From Ceratothoa steindachneri (lineage: Eukaryota; Arthropoda; Malacostraca; Isopoda; Cymothoidae): a stretch of 64,000 nt of DNA. The notes beneath the pieces were generated by a model. It was given only the letters and a program-made list of their open reading frames with translations, ran no database searches and was not told the origin of the DNA. The stretch spans positions 162,247,495 to 162,311,494 of the forward strand of contig OZ018324.1 in assembly GCA_963969495.1 (NCBI GenBank), in the 5' to 3' direction. Positions 46,900 to 58,148 of the stretch are shown one piece after another. Numbering within the stretch: the first letter of the stretch is position 1; each line of letters opens with the position of its first letter. Made by a program: the position numbers and the translations under genes.

Positions 46900-47425
46900 A
46901 TTTTCTTATTTGATACTTCTTGTAGGGGAATCGTCACCTCATCCCCGTTCACTCGTAGTGGAGTCACGAGGTGGTTACTGCAAAGACATCCAGCCCCAGG
47001 TACAGTGGGGTCAAGCGCGTAACCGCAGCGCCGCACCACTCGGCGCTATGAAAGACCTCAAGGTTAAAATGCAAGATCTCCCCCAGGAGAGTGAGATTCA
47101 ATTTCACATCAAATAAGAAATTGGAGACGTGTTTCTCCCAAGCTCGAAGGCTAACGAGGAGCCGATGTAAGACTTGGTGGGAAAAACCGTTTGGCATAAG
47201 AACCCTCCTGGGGCCGTCCTCAAGCCCCTCTTCCCCTTACCACTCCCCCAGTGGGGTGACAAGGTATAAATGAGGAACACTGAGGAAAATCGTGGTAGTA
47301 TACGTCAATCTCTAGGTGACGAAGTCCCGAATTAAGATCGGGCTACCGAGACTGGAGAGGAAGATTACCGGCTCGCCAGACCAAGAAGTACCCTGCAAGA
47401 GAGGCAGGGCTACCTACCTTAAGGG
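46900..47425. other. higher-GC segment, possibly tRNA-like, no gene
   Basis: GC is higher than in its neighbours. TGGGGTCAAGCGCGTAACCG at about 47007 looks like the D-arm/A-box part of a tRNA or SINE head, but I could not find a matching T-arm. It directly precedes the 145-bp array and may be part of the same element. Confidence 0.3.
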
Positions 47426-47429
47426 GGCT

Positions 47430-48030
47430 AAGAAGCAGCTCATCCTCGAGCTAGTCCCTGGTTATCAAACCAAACGATAAGTTAACTTTGTTTAGTTCAA
47501 CTTACTCTCGTCAGAGAGAGTCCTCATATCCTGGTGCATCGTAAACACCAGGGGTATTCCTCGTCCTTCAGGAATTAAGAAAATAAGAAGGAAAAGGCTC
47601 TCCCTCGAGCCCGTTACTCGGTGGCCACACCGAACTTATAAGTTAACTTGGTTGAGGAACCAAGTTCAACTTATTCTCGTCAGAGAAATCCCCCTCCGTT
47701 ATACTCGCCCTTGAAGAAGACTGGAACTAAGAAGAAGCTCATCCTGGTGCTAGTTCCTGGTTACCAAACCGAACCTTAAGTAACTTATTCTCGTCAGAGA
47801 AACCCCGTCTCATCGATCCTCGCCCTTGAAGAAGACCCTTCCCGAGTTCAGTCGTCGTCCATGAGGAATTAAGTAACGAAGGAGAAAAGCTCTCCCTCGA
47901 ACTCGTTACTCGGTGGTCACACCGCACTCCAAGTTAACTTGGTTTAAGAACCAAGTTCGACTCACTCTCGCCAGAAAGACCACGACTACCTTGGTGCCGC
48001 ATAAAGCACCGTAATTGTTCTCGTCCTTGA
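47430..48030 (+). repeat. tandem repeat, ~145-bp unit, four copies with hairpin
   Basis: The units carry, in order, CTCATCCT-G-GCTAGT or CTCTCCCTCGA-C-CGTTAC, then GTTAACTTGGTT, a short loop, AACCAAGTTCAACTTA, CTCGTCAGAGA, and a spacer with CTCGCCCTTGAAGAAGA. Copies begin at about 47430, 47575, 47728 and 47866. Two copies keep the hairpin AACTTGGTT/AACCAAGTT; the first and third have lost it. CTCGTCAGAGA is the best-conserved word. Confidence 0.8.
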
Positions 48031-48059
48031 AGAACCCCCCCTCTCCTCCCGGAATACCG

Positions 48060-51000
48060 TGTGGACCCCCAGCTGCTCCCCTTTCAAAAAGCACCTCGTG
48101 ATCTCGCCCACCTACATCTGGCCAGGCGGCACGCGTTGTGAGACAATAACATTCCTGAGGGATTTAAACTCCAGTAGAGTCCGTAAGCCTAAATCTTATA
48201 TATTGATGTGTGTAGCAAGTTTAACTAATTTTAGAGGGTCAAACTAATTTAATTAATTCTGATTTATTATAATATTCAGAGTATTGCTGTGGTTAATGTT
48301 TAAATTTTGTGTATTCAATTGTTAGAGTTAAAAATATAAGTTTATTTTGGGAATTATTGTGCGTTTCTCTATATCCTTACGTGTTTCCAACGGCTCTATT
48401 CTTTAAGATATTATTATAATATCAATCTATTAGACACTTAGCACTGTTAGAACAAAAAGGGGGAGCATTCTACGACACTTCTTTTAACATAATATAAGTA
48501 GTTTTAGACTTATTTCAGGTTTTACCATATACTCGTTGATTTCGTTATTGTAAGGTAATTGTTTATCATTTATCTCATTTTATTCTTAAACAATTCATTT
48601 TTGTACCTTTAATTATAAATTCTTAATTTTTAATTTATTTTACATCATTCTTGATCTAGAAAAGATGTTGCTATTTCTCCTCTCAAGCTGCTGATTGAAA
48701 CAGTCGAATTTCTGCTAATATCGTTTTGTTTACTTTAATTTGCATTTTTTTTATATTTTAATTTTTCCTTAGGGTATGTGTATTACATTTGTGGCATATG
48801 TGTAATAAACTTGGTATCACTAATTGTTTCCAATACCTTTCCCTAATTTCTACCTTGTTGCTGCTCTTTAGCTCTAATTGAATGAGTCATTGTTCGTGGC
48901 TCATTCTGGGCACCAAATCTGCTCATTCTGGACACTAAATTCATAGCCGCCACTGGCACTGTTGGCACTAGAGTGTATGCCAGTGGGACATCATTCATTT
49001 ATATCAACAAATAACAGTGAGTTGATCATGAAATTCTCGTCAATGCAACTCATACCCCTTTTTGTACCCTTGCTATGATTTTATATGCACTTAACTGGAA
49101 GCGAGTATCGGGTATTGTGCAACTTTGCTCTATTTCATCTGTTATGGCTATTTTTTTATGCATCTCTGTGTTTATTAATATTTATGTTTTGTCTTGACTA
49201 TTTTTTTACAATTATGTCTATTACTTGAAGATGTATTTTATATTTCATTAACTGATATATTAGGCCTCCTCTTTTAAGTGAGTCACACGATTTTTGAAAA
49301 TTTATAGCTGCTAACACAAAAGGAAATTTTTTTATCGTATAACGTTCTCCAATACAGTATCTTATAGCTATTATGTTATAGTTCTAACCTTTCACACCTT
49401 TTTAATTCTGCTTGTTTATTCGATGTTATTTAATGCTAGAAGTTTTAGATCGTTTACTTCCAGTTTATTCTTTTTTGGTATCACTGTTATTTTTTTTTTA
49501 GTTTCAATACTCTAGTATAATGATTCTTTAAATTACTTCGTTGAAACATTCAATTATTTTCCTTATGCATTTCTCATTATTTCCTTCAGCTCGAGTCTTA
49601 TTTCATTTAGACCTCCTTCCTTTAGCATTTTTTCCCATTTTTACTCGCTTTTAACTTGTTCTGTATTTTTTAAGTTATTTAAAGTTTCTATTTACTCCTC
49701 TACTCAAAGACCAAGAGGGAGAGTACATTTTTCAGCAAGGACAAAAAACATTCTGAAATATTGATTTTAATCCTGACTCTTTGACTACCTAAACACTTTG
49801 CATAACCGAAAGAATTAAAAGCATTGTCAAGTGGTCAATTTTTATTGATCGAGAGGAGCAATCTTTTGTAAAAGAGAAAAAAGTAAAGGTAAGAGCGAGT
49901 AAAAGACTAGAGTGTCCGACCTCCCGCAGCCTTACCCTACCTTGATCCTTTCGAAGCAAGGATTGAAGGATGGGGAGGAAGCCCAGACTACCCCGCTTCC
50001 CTGTCACTTCCCGTCCTGTACCCAGAAGCAGTGGGAGGGGCAGGTCTAGAGGGAGAGGAGGAGAACAGGAAGAGGAAGAGGAGGAAGAAGATATAGTATA
50101 GTGCTGATACCACAGTGTGTATCACCTTCCCATGTTTGTATGTAGAGCCCGTTGGAAGTAACAGTAGTAAAGTATTAAGGAAAAAAATGAAGGGAGTCGC
50201 AGAGTTGCTGAGAGTTACAAGTGTGCTTGTAGGTCAAGTTGATCTTTGTCCCTGGTAAGATACTTGTAAGTTTGAATTTTAGTAGAAGAGAAGGTATCCA
50301 AGTTTCAGGTTAATCCTATTTATGTTATTTTATTGTTCTCGTCTGTTTTTGTTGTTATGCTTTCAAACTGTTGTTAGTTCGTATGTCTGTTACTGGTCAG
50401 GCTAATTGTTGTGTTTGACTTTGTAGGGACATATTCGTTGTAGTCTAGCTCATTTATTGTTTCTAATGTGAATGTAGTGTTGCATTGTTCTTTGATTACA
50501 ACCTCTCGTTAGCTTATTCCTTTGCCTTTGAAGTCATTTTCCTCATTTTGGTAATAATCGGTCAGTCTTAATTCGTTTTTGCTCCATTAGATTATCTATT
50601 GAGTTATCGATTAGGTTGTCATAATCGGCATTTAATCTTTTTCGTATCTTGAGTTTGTCTTTTTTGTTTTCTATGTAAATATATCTTCCCCTTTTTCTTC
50701 TCTGTCCATTACAGCAGTGCTACTTGGGAACAGTCAATTGTGTCCCCATCGAGCCTTTTGCAATATTTGATTGGATAGTTTTGCTAATCTCACCTCATGT
50801 CTTTTCAATGACTGATTTTTCTCTTTTCTTTATTATTTTGTTTTTCCACTTCACTCCTTTCTATCCTTCTCGTGTTTGTTATGAGATAAATTGATTTTCT
50901 TTGGATTCTCTAAAACTTTAAGGAGGGGTTGCCTTTTGAGAGTGTGCACATCGCAATTGTCGCATTAATTCGTGTAGGCTGGATTATTTATTAATATATT

Positions 51001-51179
51001 TTTTTCTTGTTCTGTCATCTGAGGGATCTTAGCTTTTATAGTAGTTTAAGTCCAATTTTCCTCTTTCAATTCTGATTTAGTTACCCCCAGCATTTTGAAT
51101 TCAATTTGTTACTGTATCTATATATTTAAAAAAATACGCATATATCTGCTATCTTTTTTGTCTGTAGACTAGTATAATC
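48060..51179. other. no recognisable gene; long T-rich tract
   Basis: From 48240 to about 51180 the plus strand is strongly T-rich with no motif I can place. A purine-rich GGA-type run occurs at 50040-50092. The last part may include decayed 3' sequence of the jockey-like element described next, because RT motifs fade out near 51180. Confidence 0.45.
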
Positions 51180-52010
51180 TTGAATTTCTCTAGATTCGTG
51201 CTAATTTTCCATTTCGATTCGTATCGATTGATCCTTCGTATTTCTTTTCCTGTAGTTTTCGCTTAGAATTGGCCGTGCCTGTACGGTGACACAATCACTT
51301 GTGTTTTGTCATCCGCGAATTGTATGTTCACACACCCTTCCTTCACTAGGGGGGGGGATGAAGATCCACGGCGTGGATAGTGTACAATACTGAATTCGAA
51401 CACCCACTCTGAGGAACACCGGCTCCAAACTTAAAACTTTCTCCAATGTGATTGTCTGTGTCTATATACACAGACATAGTATCATCGTATTCCTAGTTGT
51501 AGTATTTTATACTAACTCTGCCAAACATGTTCAAAAGTTTTAGACAGGTCTTTTCAGATGATGTCCATGCTCATCTTCTCGTTTTTTGCCTTGGCTAGTT
51601 TTTCCATTATTTATCAAAGTGCCATATCCGTGCTCCTTTTTTCCGGAGTACTGAATAAGTACTCAGTATAAATATTGTTTTCGTATAATTGTTGGTAGAG
51701 TCTACGTTTTAAGATCTTTTCAAATACCTTCCCGATGAAATATATTTTGGAAATAGGTCTGTAATTTTTCACCCGATAAAAGGATTTCACAGCTTTTGGT
51801 ATGGAAATCATTTTCGCCCCTTTCAGGTCGTCAGCAAAGTAGCCTGTATTCAGGTACGCATTGAAAACGTTCTTTAAACCCTCCAAGATATTGTTAGGCG
51901 TAGAGACGTAGTTTGTCCTCATGATTCCTGATGCTCCTGGTGCTTTTTGCTTAAAGCTGCTTATTGTTTTAATAAGCTCTTCGGTCGTCATGTTCTGCAT
52001 CAAATTATCG
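51180..52010 (-). pseudogene. jockey-like non-LTR reverse transcriptase, palm region preserved
   Basis: The minus frame 51614-52003 (129 codons) reads TTEELIKTISSFKQKAPGAS, then LKNVFNAYLNTGYFADDLKG, VKNYRPISKIYFIGKVFEKI and EKRSTDMAL, matching the fingers and first palm motifs of non-LTR RTs. In other frames it continues with GAGVPQSGC (motif B; PQG altered to PQS), then the catalytic FADD at 51308-51319, then RRINRYESKWKISTNLEKFK, a segment typical of jockey-type RTs. Frame changes at about 51600 and in the 51400s inactivate it. No endonuclease or RNase H is seen. Confidence 0.85.
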
Positions 52011-53628
52011 CTACATATTCATTTTGCCAAGATTTGTTAAGTTACTTGCAATAATTATTCAGCAACAGCTAGCATCATTTTGTTTTTTTTTACTGAGGTT
52101 ATCTTATTTCACCTCTAATTCGGCTTCAAGCCCAACTCTTCGAAGAAATCGGCAATATTGACGTTTAAAGAGCTAATTTATAAAGATACTAGAGGAGCGA
52201 CTTCGCCACTCTTCCTTACAATAGGAGCTTGCGGTTTGCATGCTGACCTTCGGTTTGTGGCTTACGGCCTATCCGGCTCTTGAAACTTTTATAAGGTTTC
52301 GCGTACATATCTCTTAATAATTTACTCTTGGTCTAGCCTTTAACAAATCAATGCTTATTTTCTAGTCCTAAGACAAGAAAAAAAAACAGTTTAATCTGAA
52401 TTCATTTGATTACCGAATAAAACAATCCTCACGACTTTTTTTCATCTAAGTTTGCTCTAATCATTTCACTTTTCCTTACCTGTTTTAAGAGTCAGGTAGC
52501 TACCACGTCTTGTTAAAGATTAAAATTTAAAATCTATTTAAAAAATAGAGTTGATTAAACCTTAGTATATATAAAAATTATAAAAAACAGCCATTTAAAT
52601 ATGAAAAAACTGTAATTCTTTTGGTTTTTAAAAATTCCAAAACATTCCATAATCCTATTTATTTTTCTGAACTTCACTATTTGGTTTTGAAAATTTCCTA
52701 AGTTAGAATAAACTCTGACGATAAACTAATGTCGATTCTTTGGCCATGACTATATCCATATCCAAAAGTTTGCTCTTGGTCTATTTTTACATAAAAACCT
52801 TTTCGTAAAAAAGAAGAAACCCCGAAAAATTCCCGAGTTAAAATTAAGTGTACCAAGAGGAGCGGTTCGAACTCTTTCTTACAGCAAGCAGACCTTAGGT
52901 CTGTGGCCTACGGCCTATTTTGGTCTAGCAACGGGTTTTGGTCTAAAAAAATTAAAGGTTTTCCAGTACATATCTCCTAATAATTTACTTTTTATCAAAG
53001 TTTTTTCATATCTATGTTTTCCTTTCTATGTAGTCCTAAAGGCATGAAAAACACTTTCATCGGAATTCTTTTGATATACAAATAAAAACGCTCCCTAGAT
53101 CTCTTTTTTTCATCGAAATCTGCTTTTATATACGAAAAATTAAAAAATCAAACAGCCATGCCTAATTTTAATTGATTTTCTAAACTTCACGATTTGTGAT
53201 TATTTTTTTACATTCTTAAACATTCGGTAATCATATTTTTTAATTCTTAGAAAGAACTTTGATAATAGCTTCAAATATACGAAAAAGCAGCCCTGCGGGG
53301 ACTGTGTTACCAACTGTAAAGAAAATCTTAGAAAGAACTTGGATAGGAGCTTCAAATATCCCTCCGTGACTCACAAAATAAAATTGCATTCTTAAAATAT
53401 AGTGCTATGGAGGTTTAACTAACTTAAAGATTCAGTTATAGCATTTTTTTCGAACTTATCTAAAGCTTTTGACACTAGAAATTGTGTAATCTTGCGTGCG
53501 AAGCTGGTGAGAGCATCCTTTTCAAAGGATTATGTCATACTTAACCAACAGAAAACAGTATTTTGAATGTAACGAACGTAACTCCAATCAAATTTTATGT
53601 CAATGAATGACTTTTCAATATGTCACGA
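52011..53628. other. no recognisable gene; internal sequence similarity
   Basis: Two stretches resemble each other: 52180-52330 and 52850-52995. Both contain AGGAGCG, CTTCTTACA, CTGTGGCC/TTGTGGC-TACGGCCTAT, AGGTTT-C-GTACATATCTC and TAATAATTTACT, about 665 bp apart. This is a decayed duplication. A smaller pair is the word AGAAAGAACTT-GATA at 53251 and 53330. No coding sequence. Confidence 0.55.
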
Positions 53629-53629
53629 A

Positions 53630-54818
53630 GGTAATTGTTAAGATTAGCGGCTCCTGTTTTCGAGCGGATTTTTAGGAGATATTTTTCTATTTTATTTCCT
53701 TTTTTTAGCTATCCCACTGGCCAATAATCGAACTGTATTATTCACTGTCATTGATCAATTATAACCGTTTATTTTTCCTCAGCTTTCCTTCGTTTTTGTA
53801 AAAATGGGAAAAAAGTATGTTTTTTGGTATTTTCTTTTTTTTGTGAAGTTTATTATCGATCTAGTCCAAATATTCTACGCCTTCTACATTTATGTTTTTT
53901 GACGTAGTGTTCTTTTTTTTTTAATAATAAATAACTTTATCCTTTTGGCAAGAAATTGTGTTCGCAGAAACGAAGATTAAAAAGAAGCTTTTTTTTATAT
54001 ATATATTTTGCTTCTTTTTAATTTTTTGCATTTTATGCAAACTATTAATTATGTCTCGCATAAATACTCGCGGGTAGGCGTTACGCGTCAGTTTTATCCA
54101 AATGGCTAGTTCATGCGGTTTATGTTCGCTATCGGTCTATCATCATGGTGTGATTTTCACTGATGCTGAGAAAATCAAGGATTTTTTAGCTAGCCATCAG
54201 ATACTAAAGAGCAAGACCGAGTGCCCTACCTGTAAATCTGAAGTAACAGTTGCTAAAGATATTTGTTCCGTTGCCTTAAATATTTTCTTTCCGCTAGGAT
54301 GCCCCCATTATAGACGGAGAGAGGCCCATATGGACGGGTATCTTGCAACCTCTCTTTTCATCAAAAAATATCCCTGCATAAAAGAGAGGTTCCACGGAAT
54401 CTTGGTCGCCCGTGCAAAATTATATCCACCGGCTTGAGGTAAATAATTTATGCGTTTTGGAAATCTCATTTTTGTGCTTTCAAATTATGAATATTAATAT
54501 TTTTTTAAATTGGCGGGGAATGTGGGGGTGCACCTCATCGCCTCCCACCCACCTCCAAAAGACGGGGGTTATGGGGGGCAAAGATTCGTATTTAGAAACT
54601 GATGAAAAAGTATTGTTAATTTCTATTCTCGACGTAAAAAATCGAAATGAAACTAGAGATCTAAAAACTATAGTCATAACAAAAAGTTTAATATTCGAAA
54701 TTTGAATTTAAAATAAGTGCCTCAAAAAAGGTTACTTTTTATTCTCTTCCTGGTAGAACAAAAAACTAGGTAGAGTAGTAGCCCTAAAAATCAGGGGCCG
54801 CTAATCTTAACAATTACC
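53630..54818 (+). mobile_element. unclassified DNA transposon with 27-bp terminal inverted repeats
   Basis: The left end starts GGTAATTGTTAAGATTAGCG followed by GCTCCTG; the right end is its inverted copy with one mismatch, finishing at 54818. Immediately outside, both sides show GAA, a possible 3-bp target duplication. The ~1.19-kb element contains one ATG ORF (54102-54437). Terminal GG and a zinc ribbon recall Merlin/IS1595-type transposons, but those make 8-9-bp duplications, which I do not see. The class is left open. Confidence 0.75.
54102..54437 (+). CDS. small zinc-ribbon protein inside the TIR element (hypothetical)
   Basis: ATG-initiated, 111 residues. A helical start (FTDAEKIKDFLASHQILKS, residues ~18-36) is followed by TECPTCKSEVTVAKD with a CxxC pair, then a second Cys/His region (PLGCPHYRRREAHMDGYLAT). 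The pattern 'I-DFL---ILKS---CP-C' resembles the N-terminal part of ISXO2/Merlin-type transposases, where a short helix precedes a zinc ribbon. If so, this is an orphaned N-terminal piece without a DDE domain. The frame is intact and ends in TGA just before a GTAAAT that could act as a splice donor. Function unknown. Confidence 0.45.
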   Translation: MASSCGLCSLSVYHHGVIFTDAEKIKDFLASHQILKSKTECPTCKSEVTVAKDICSVALNIFFPLGCPHYRRREAHMDGYLATSLFIKKYPCIKERFHGILVARAKLYPPA

Positions 54819-55009
54819 GAAATAAATGTTAGGATACAAACATACTGAAAATACGCCCTTTCTACTCTACTGAGTGGCATATATTATATATATTTTGGTA
54901 AATACTTGTAAAATATTGTAAGTAAAAGTTAATTGAAAAATATTAGATACCAATAAATATATTAACAAAAACAATGAACCAACCAACGCAAAAGTATTGG
55001 TCACATTTC

Positions 55010-55240
55010 ACTTAATATTTTGTTACAAAGGAATTGTTCGCAATAACAGCTTGAAGGCGTCTGTTGTACGCTGCCGTAAGTTGTTTGTAGAATTCAAAGA
55101 TAATGGCAGCACATTTTTGCCTGCAGAAATCCCTCAGGGGATCTTTTTCTCTTATTATGGCGCAATTTGTCTCCTGAGCAAGATGGTTGAATGGCCGGTT
55201 ACTCGAGTGGATAGCTCTTCAGATAAATGTCTGAAGTGTC
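55010..55240 (-). pseudogene. possible Tc1-like transposase C-terminal tail
   Basis: Minus strand: YNRRLQAVIANNSFVTKY followed by TAA at about 55011-55013, matching the (P)RR-QAVI-AKGG-TKY-stop ending of Tc1-type transposases. Upstream on the same strand the frame stays open for a further ~45 codons without a clear motif. At about 55194-55235 it meets a module shared with the 90-bp repeats at 57642-57860. The plus strand over the same interval is also open (54997-55473, 158 codons, no ATG), but I regard that as incidental. Confidence 0.35.
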
Positions 55241-55444
55241 TTCTCGTGAGCATGAATAAAGGGATGGGATTATTTTTGTTATGTTTATTTGGGTGGTTTG
55301 GTAGGGCGAACAGGAGGAAAGTAAAAAAGTTAAGGAAAGTAAAACAAGTAAAAGCTAAACAATTTTACTTGCGGCGAAGTGCCAGGTCTATGAGTCGCTT
55401 TTTTTTAAAAGGAGTAAAGTTCATTTGTACCCATTTTGGGCCAT

Positions 55445-55625
55445 GGAATGACCCATATGACCATGGAACATAGGGTTATTCAGCCTGGAAAATTTAAATC
55501 TGCCATCGGATCTGGCGCTGGGGGGCACCTTCTCGTTGTAGAAGCCTCATTTAACCATTCAAAGGCACTTATAAGTGATTTGAACCATGGAAAACCATCA
55601 ATGCAATATCCATTTATCATCTTAT
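55445..55625 (-). repeat. dispersed repeat R1, copy 2 (inverted)
   Basis: Inverted counterpart of 16637-16805. The forward strand here shows AATGACCCATATG, ATCTGCCATCGGATCTGGCG, CATTCAAAGGCACTTATAAG, TTGAACCATGG and CCATCAATGCAATA, the reverse complements of the blocks in copy 1. The two copies differ by small substitutions and indels. Confidence 0.7.
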
Positions 55626-55721
55626 CACAAAACGCCGCAGGTCTTTGGAGATACTTTACCACTTGTTTAATTTATAGAACTTTATAATACTGTCATGGTA
55701 TGACATTACATTATATCAATA

Positions 55722-55727
55722 CCATAT

Positions 55728-55796
<69 letters not shown>

Positions 55797-55797
55797 G
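55722..55797. repeat. (TA)n microsatellite
   Basis: About 75 bp of TA repeat with a TACA interruption near its start. Confidence 0.97.
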
Positions 55798-55799
55798 GG

Positions 55800-56731
55800 A
55801 GGGACTGATAAATTAAACGCGAACCGTAAAGGGACGGAACGCCACGAGTTTCGACGCGCGGAACATGGAGAAAGAGTGCAACGAGGTCAGGTAAAATTCG
55901 GGCAATGGCAAAGCTCAAGGTTATTCTAAAGAGGCATGTACAAAAATATAATTTTATTTACATAAAAATAAGAGAAATTAATGGGCAAAATTACATCGGT
56001 AAACGAGGGGGGAATTGCAGAGTTATTCATCAGACTCTGAAGTTAGAAATTAATGTATTACAGAAGGAGACTATTCAAATGGGGAGGATTAACTCAAATG
56101 GGTTGCTGAAGGGGGAGAGGGGTTGGCTTACGGAGAATTTCGGGTGAGACGTCAGGGTAAGGCTTCATGGATGTCTTCTGCAGGCAATAAACGTGAGGCG
56201 AAGGTGCTTGGGGCTTCTGAGAGGGAAGTTAACGTGATGACGGTTCTCCAAAAGAGGGAGGGGGGCGGTAACGTCCGGTCCAGGGGAGAGTATTTCGGCC
56301 ACCTGATGAGGAGGGCTTCGACAGGAGTTGATAAGTAGAGTCGGAAAAATCGCTCGGTAGCGATCGTCAAATGGAATTACTTCACTGGCTGGAGTTAATT
56401 CCAACACACAAAAGTTCAGCCGTCACTTTGCTTTGTTGTTAGCACCTGACTTGGAACTAGGGAAATCTTCTTGGGTCCCGGCGAGACTCCTCAACTCTGT
56501 GTCTCCCACCTGAAAGACGAGCCTTATATACCCGAGGCTCCCCCTGCAGGGGTGGGGAAAACAGCGCTACTCTCGAATGGCCTCGAATCTTCAAGCCGAG
56601 GCGATTCTAACCCGCTTAAAGGTGGTCTGTGCTGGACGCGGTTCGAGGCTACCGTTTGTGGATGGGGGGGGGGGGGAGGCTAACAAATTTAAACCTTACC
56701 AAATTATAGAATCTTCTCCAGCGCATGGACT
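55800..56731. other. no recognisable gene; higher-GC flank with poly-G
   Basis: Overlapping open frames on both strands at 56123-56407 have no ATG agreement and no motif. A run of about 13 G lies at 56664-56676. TTATATACCCGAGG near 56524 is TATA-like but no transcript is evident. Confidence 0.4.
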
Positions 56732-57590
56732 TCACTTCCGTGCTGAAAAAGAAATTCCACGTGGAATTCCCTCACAAATACCTTTGTAAATTTTAGCAAT
56801 TAAGTCTTTTCCTTTATTCTGTTTCCTCGATAATAATTCGTACATATTGAGGTCAATCAGAAAACGAGCGGTTCTACATCCTATTTTATTTATCATTGTC
56901 CCCTTGGCCCAAAGCGACTGTATTTGGTTTGTGTGGGCACCAGTTTCTGGATCTTCAAAGTTGTTCCAGTGATTAACAGTCAAATGTTTATACTGAATCT
57001 CTGGCAAGGAATCATTTACATCGTATGCACGCCACTTATCGGAAATAATAGTCGTGCCAGGCAGCAGACATTCTTTAATTATAGATAATAATGTTTCTGC
57101 CAATCTATCAGGAACTGCATACATGAAACACTCACGTGTTAGTCTGAAAATCGCTCCCAAAACTCACTGCACTGGCAAAACCCTCCCGATATTATTCTTT
57201 CTTGGTAAGAACAAGGATTCATCTATTTTCACTGTCAATCCTTTCCCAACGATCTTTATAGGATTTTGGATTAACGTATTTTTGCACACATCAAGGAGAT
57301 AGTTTATCCAGTCCGAAATAGCATTGCATGACATTTTAAGTTGTTCTTAACAGCAGTTTTTAAGCTGTTGCACCATGCAGGAACGAAAAAGATGATTACT
57401 TCCATGTGTATTTTTGACCCTTCTAACCAGATATCGCTTTTCAATCCTGATTTGCCCTTACATCCTTGTTTGTGACAGCGCCATACAAGTGGGTAATGGG
57501 ACAAGGAAAGTTTCATGGTGTGTCCATTTTTGAAAATTCTCTGCTGATGCGCAATACCTCTTTCTGCAAATACTTGACTGCTTACTCAAT
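56732..57590 (-). pseudogene. Merlin (IS1595/ISXO2-like) transposase, one frameshift and one nonsense codon
   Basis: Cut-and-paste transposase of the Merlin superfamily. Minus strand, N to C: AHQQRIFKNGHTMKLSLSHY, then VWRCHKQGCKGK (zinc-binding region) and DIWLEGSKIHM. A frame change at about 57304-57320 leads into DWINYLLDVCKNTL, then VKIDESLF with the first catalytic Asp (57221-57223), then RKNNIGRVLPVQ. A TGA at 57164-57166 stands where the family has Trp. The longest open piece (56732-57160) then gives FRLTRECFMYAVPDRLAETL, GTTIISDKWRAYD (second Asp), HLTVNHWNNF and PETGAHTNQIQSLW. At the third catalytic position the usual Glu in the 'IE--W' context reads Gln. Few breaks for an animal fossil, so the copy is relatively young. 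Confidence 0.85.
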
Positions 57591-57641
57591 ATTTTTCACC
57601 TCCATAGCAAGTTCGTACGTTGTCAATTTTTAAGGGTGAAA

Positions 57642-57860
57642 ACAAACCAAAGTATATCGTCAAACTAAAAATGTCGCAAGTTACTCAATCGTGTAACCGG
57701 CTATTGAGCTATCTATCTGAGGAGCTATTCAACAAACCAAGGATATCGTGAAACTAAAAATGTCACAGGCTACTCACTCCAGTAACTGGCCATTCAAGAA
57801 GAGATATCTGAGGAGCTACTCACTTGAGTAATCAGTCGTTCAGCTATTTGGCTGAGGAGA
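57642..57860 (+). repeat. tandem repeat, ~90-bp unit, about 2.4 copies
   Basis: Copies start with ACAAACCAA at 57642 and 57732. Each continues ATATCGT-AAACTAAAAATGTC, then CTACTCACTC-AGTAAC-GGC, CATTCA and ATATCTGAGGAGCTA. A partial third copy begins near 57815. The GAGTAACCGGCCATTC part also occurs, inverted, at 55194-55235. Confidence 0.75.
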
Positions 57861-58148
57861 TGAAATTGAGCCATAATAAGAGAAAATATCCCTTTCAGGT
57901 CTTACAAATTCCATAGGTTTCTCGTGTGAATTTCTCTCTTGACTTATGCCACAGATTATCAATGAGATTGAGATCAGGAGATTGGCTTTGACATCCTAAA
58001 ACGTTGATCTTGCTTATATTAACCCTTTTTAGTTGCTTTCGGCATATTCTTCGGGTATTTGTCATAATGGGCCGTCCAATCGTGTGAAAGCTTTAGCGAT
58101 CGTGCCGACAATATTAAATGTTCCTTCTGTATTTTGCGATACATTAAG

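Noticed and set aside
46763..47116. 117-codon frame beginning YIYIYI
   Set aside because: The first third is the TA microsatellite and the rest has no similarity.
54997..55473. 158-codon plus frame
   Set aside because: Starts at TTG, no domain; its first part is antisense to a Tc1-like C-terminal tail and its end runs into dispersed repeat R1.
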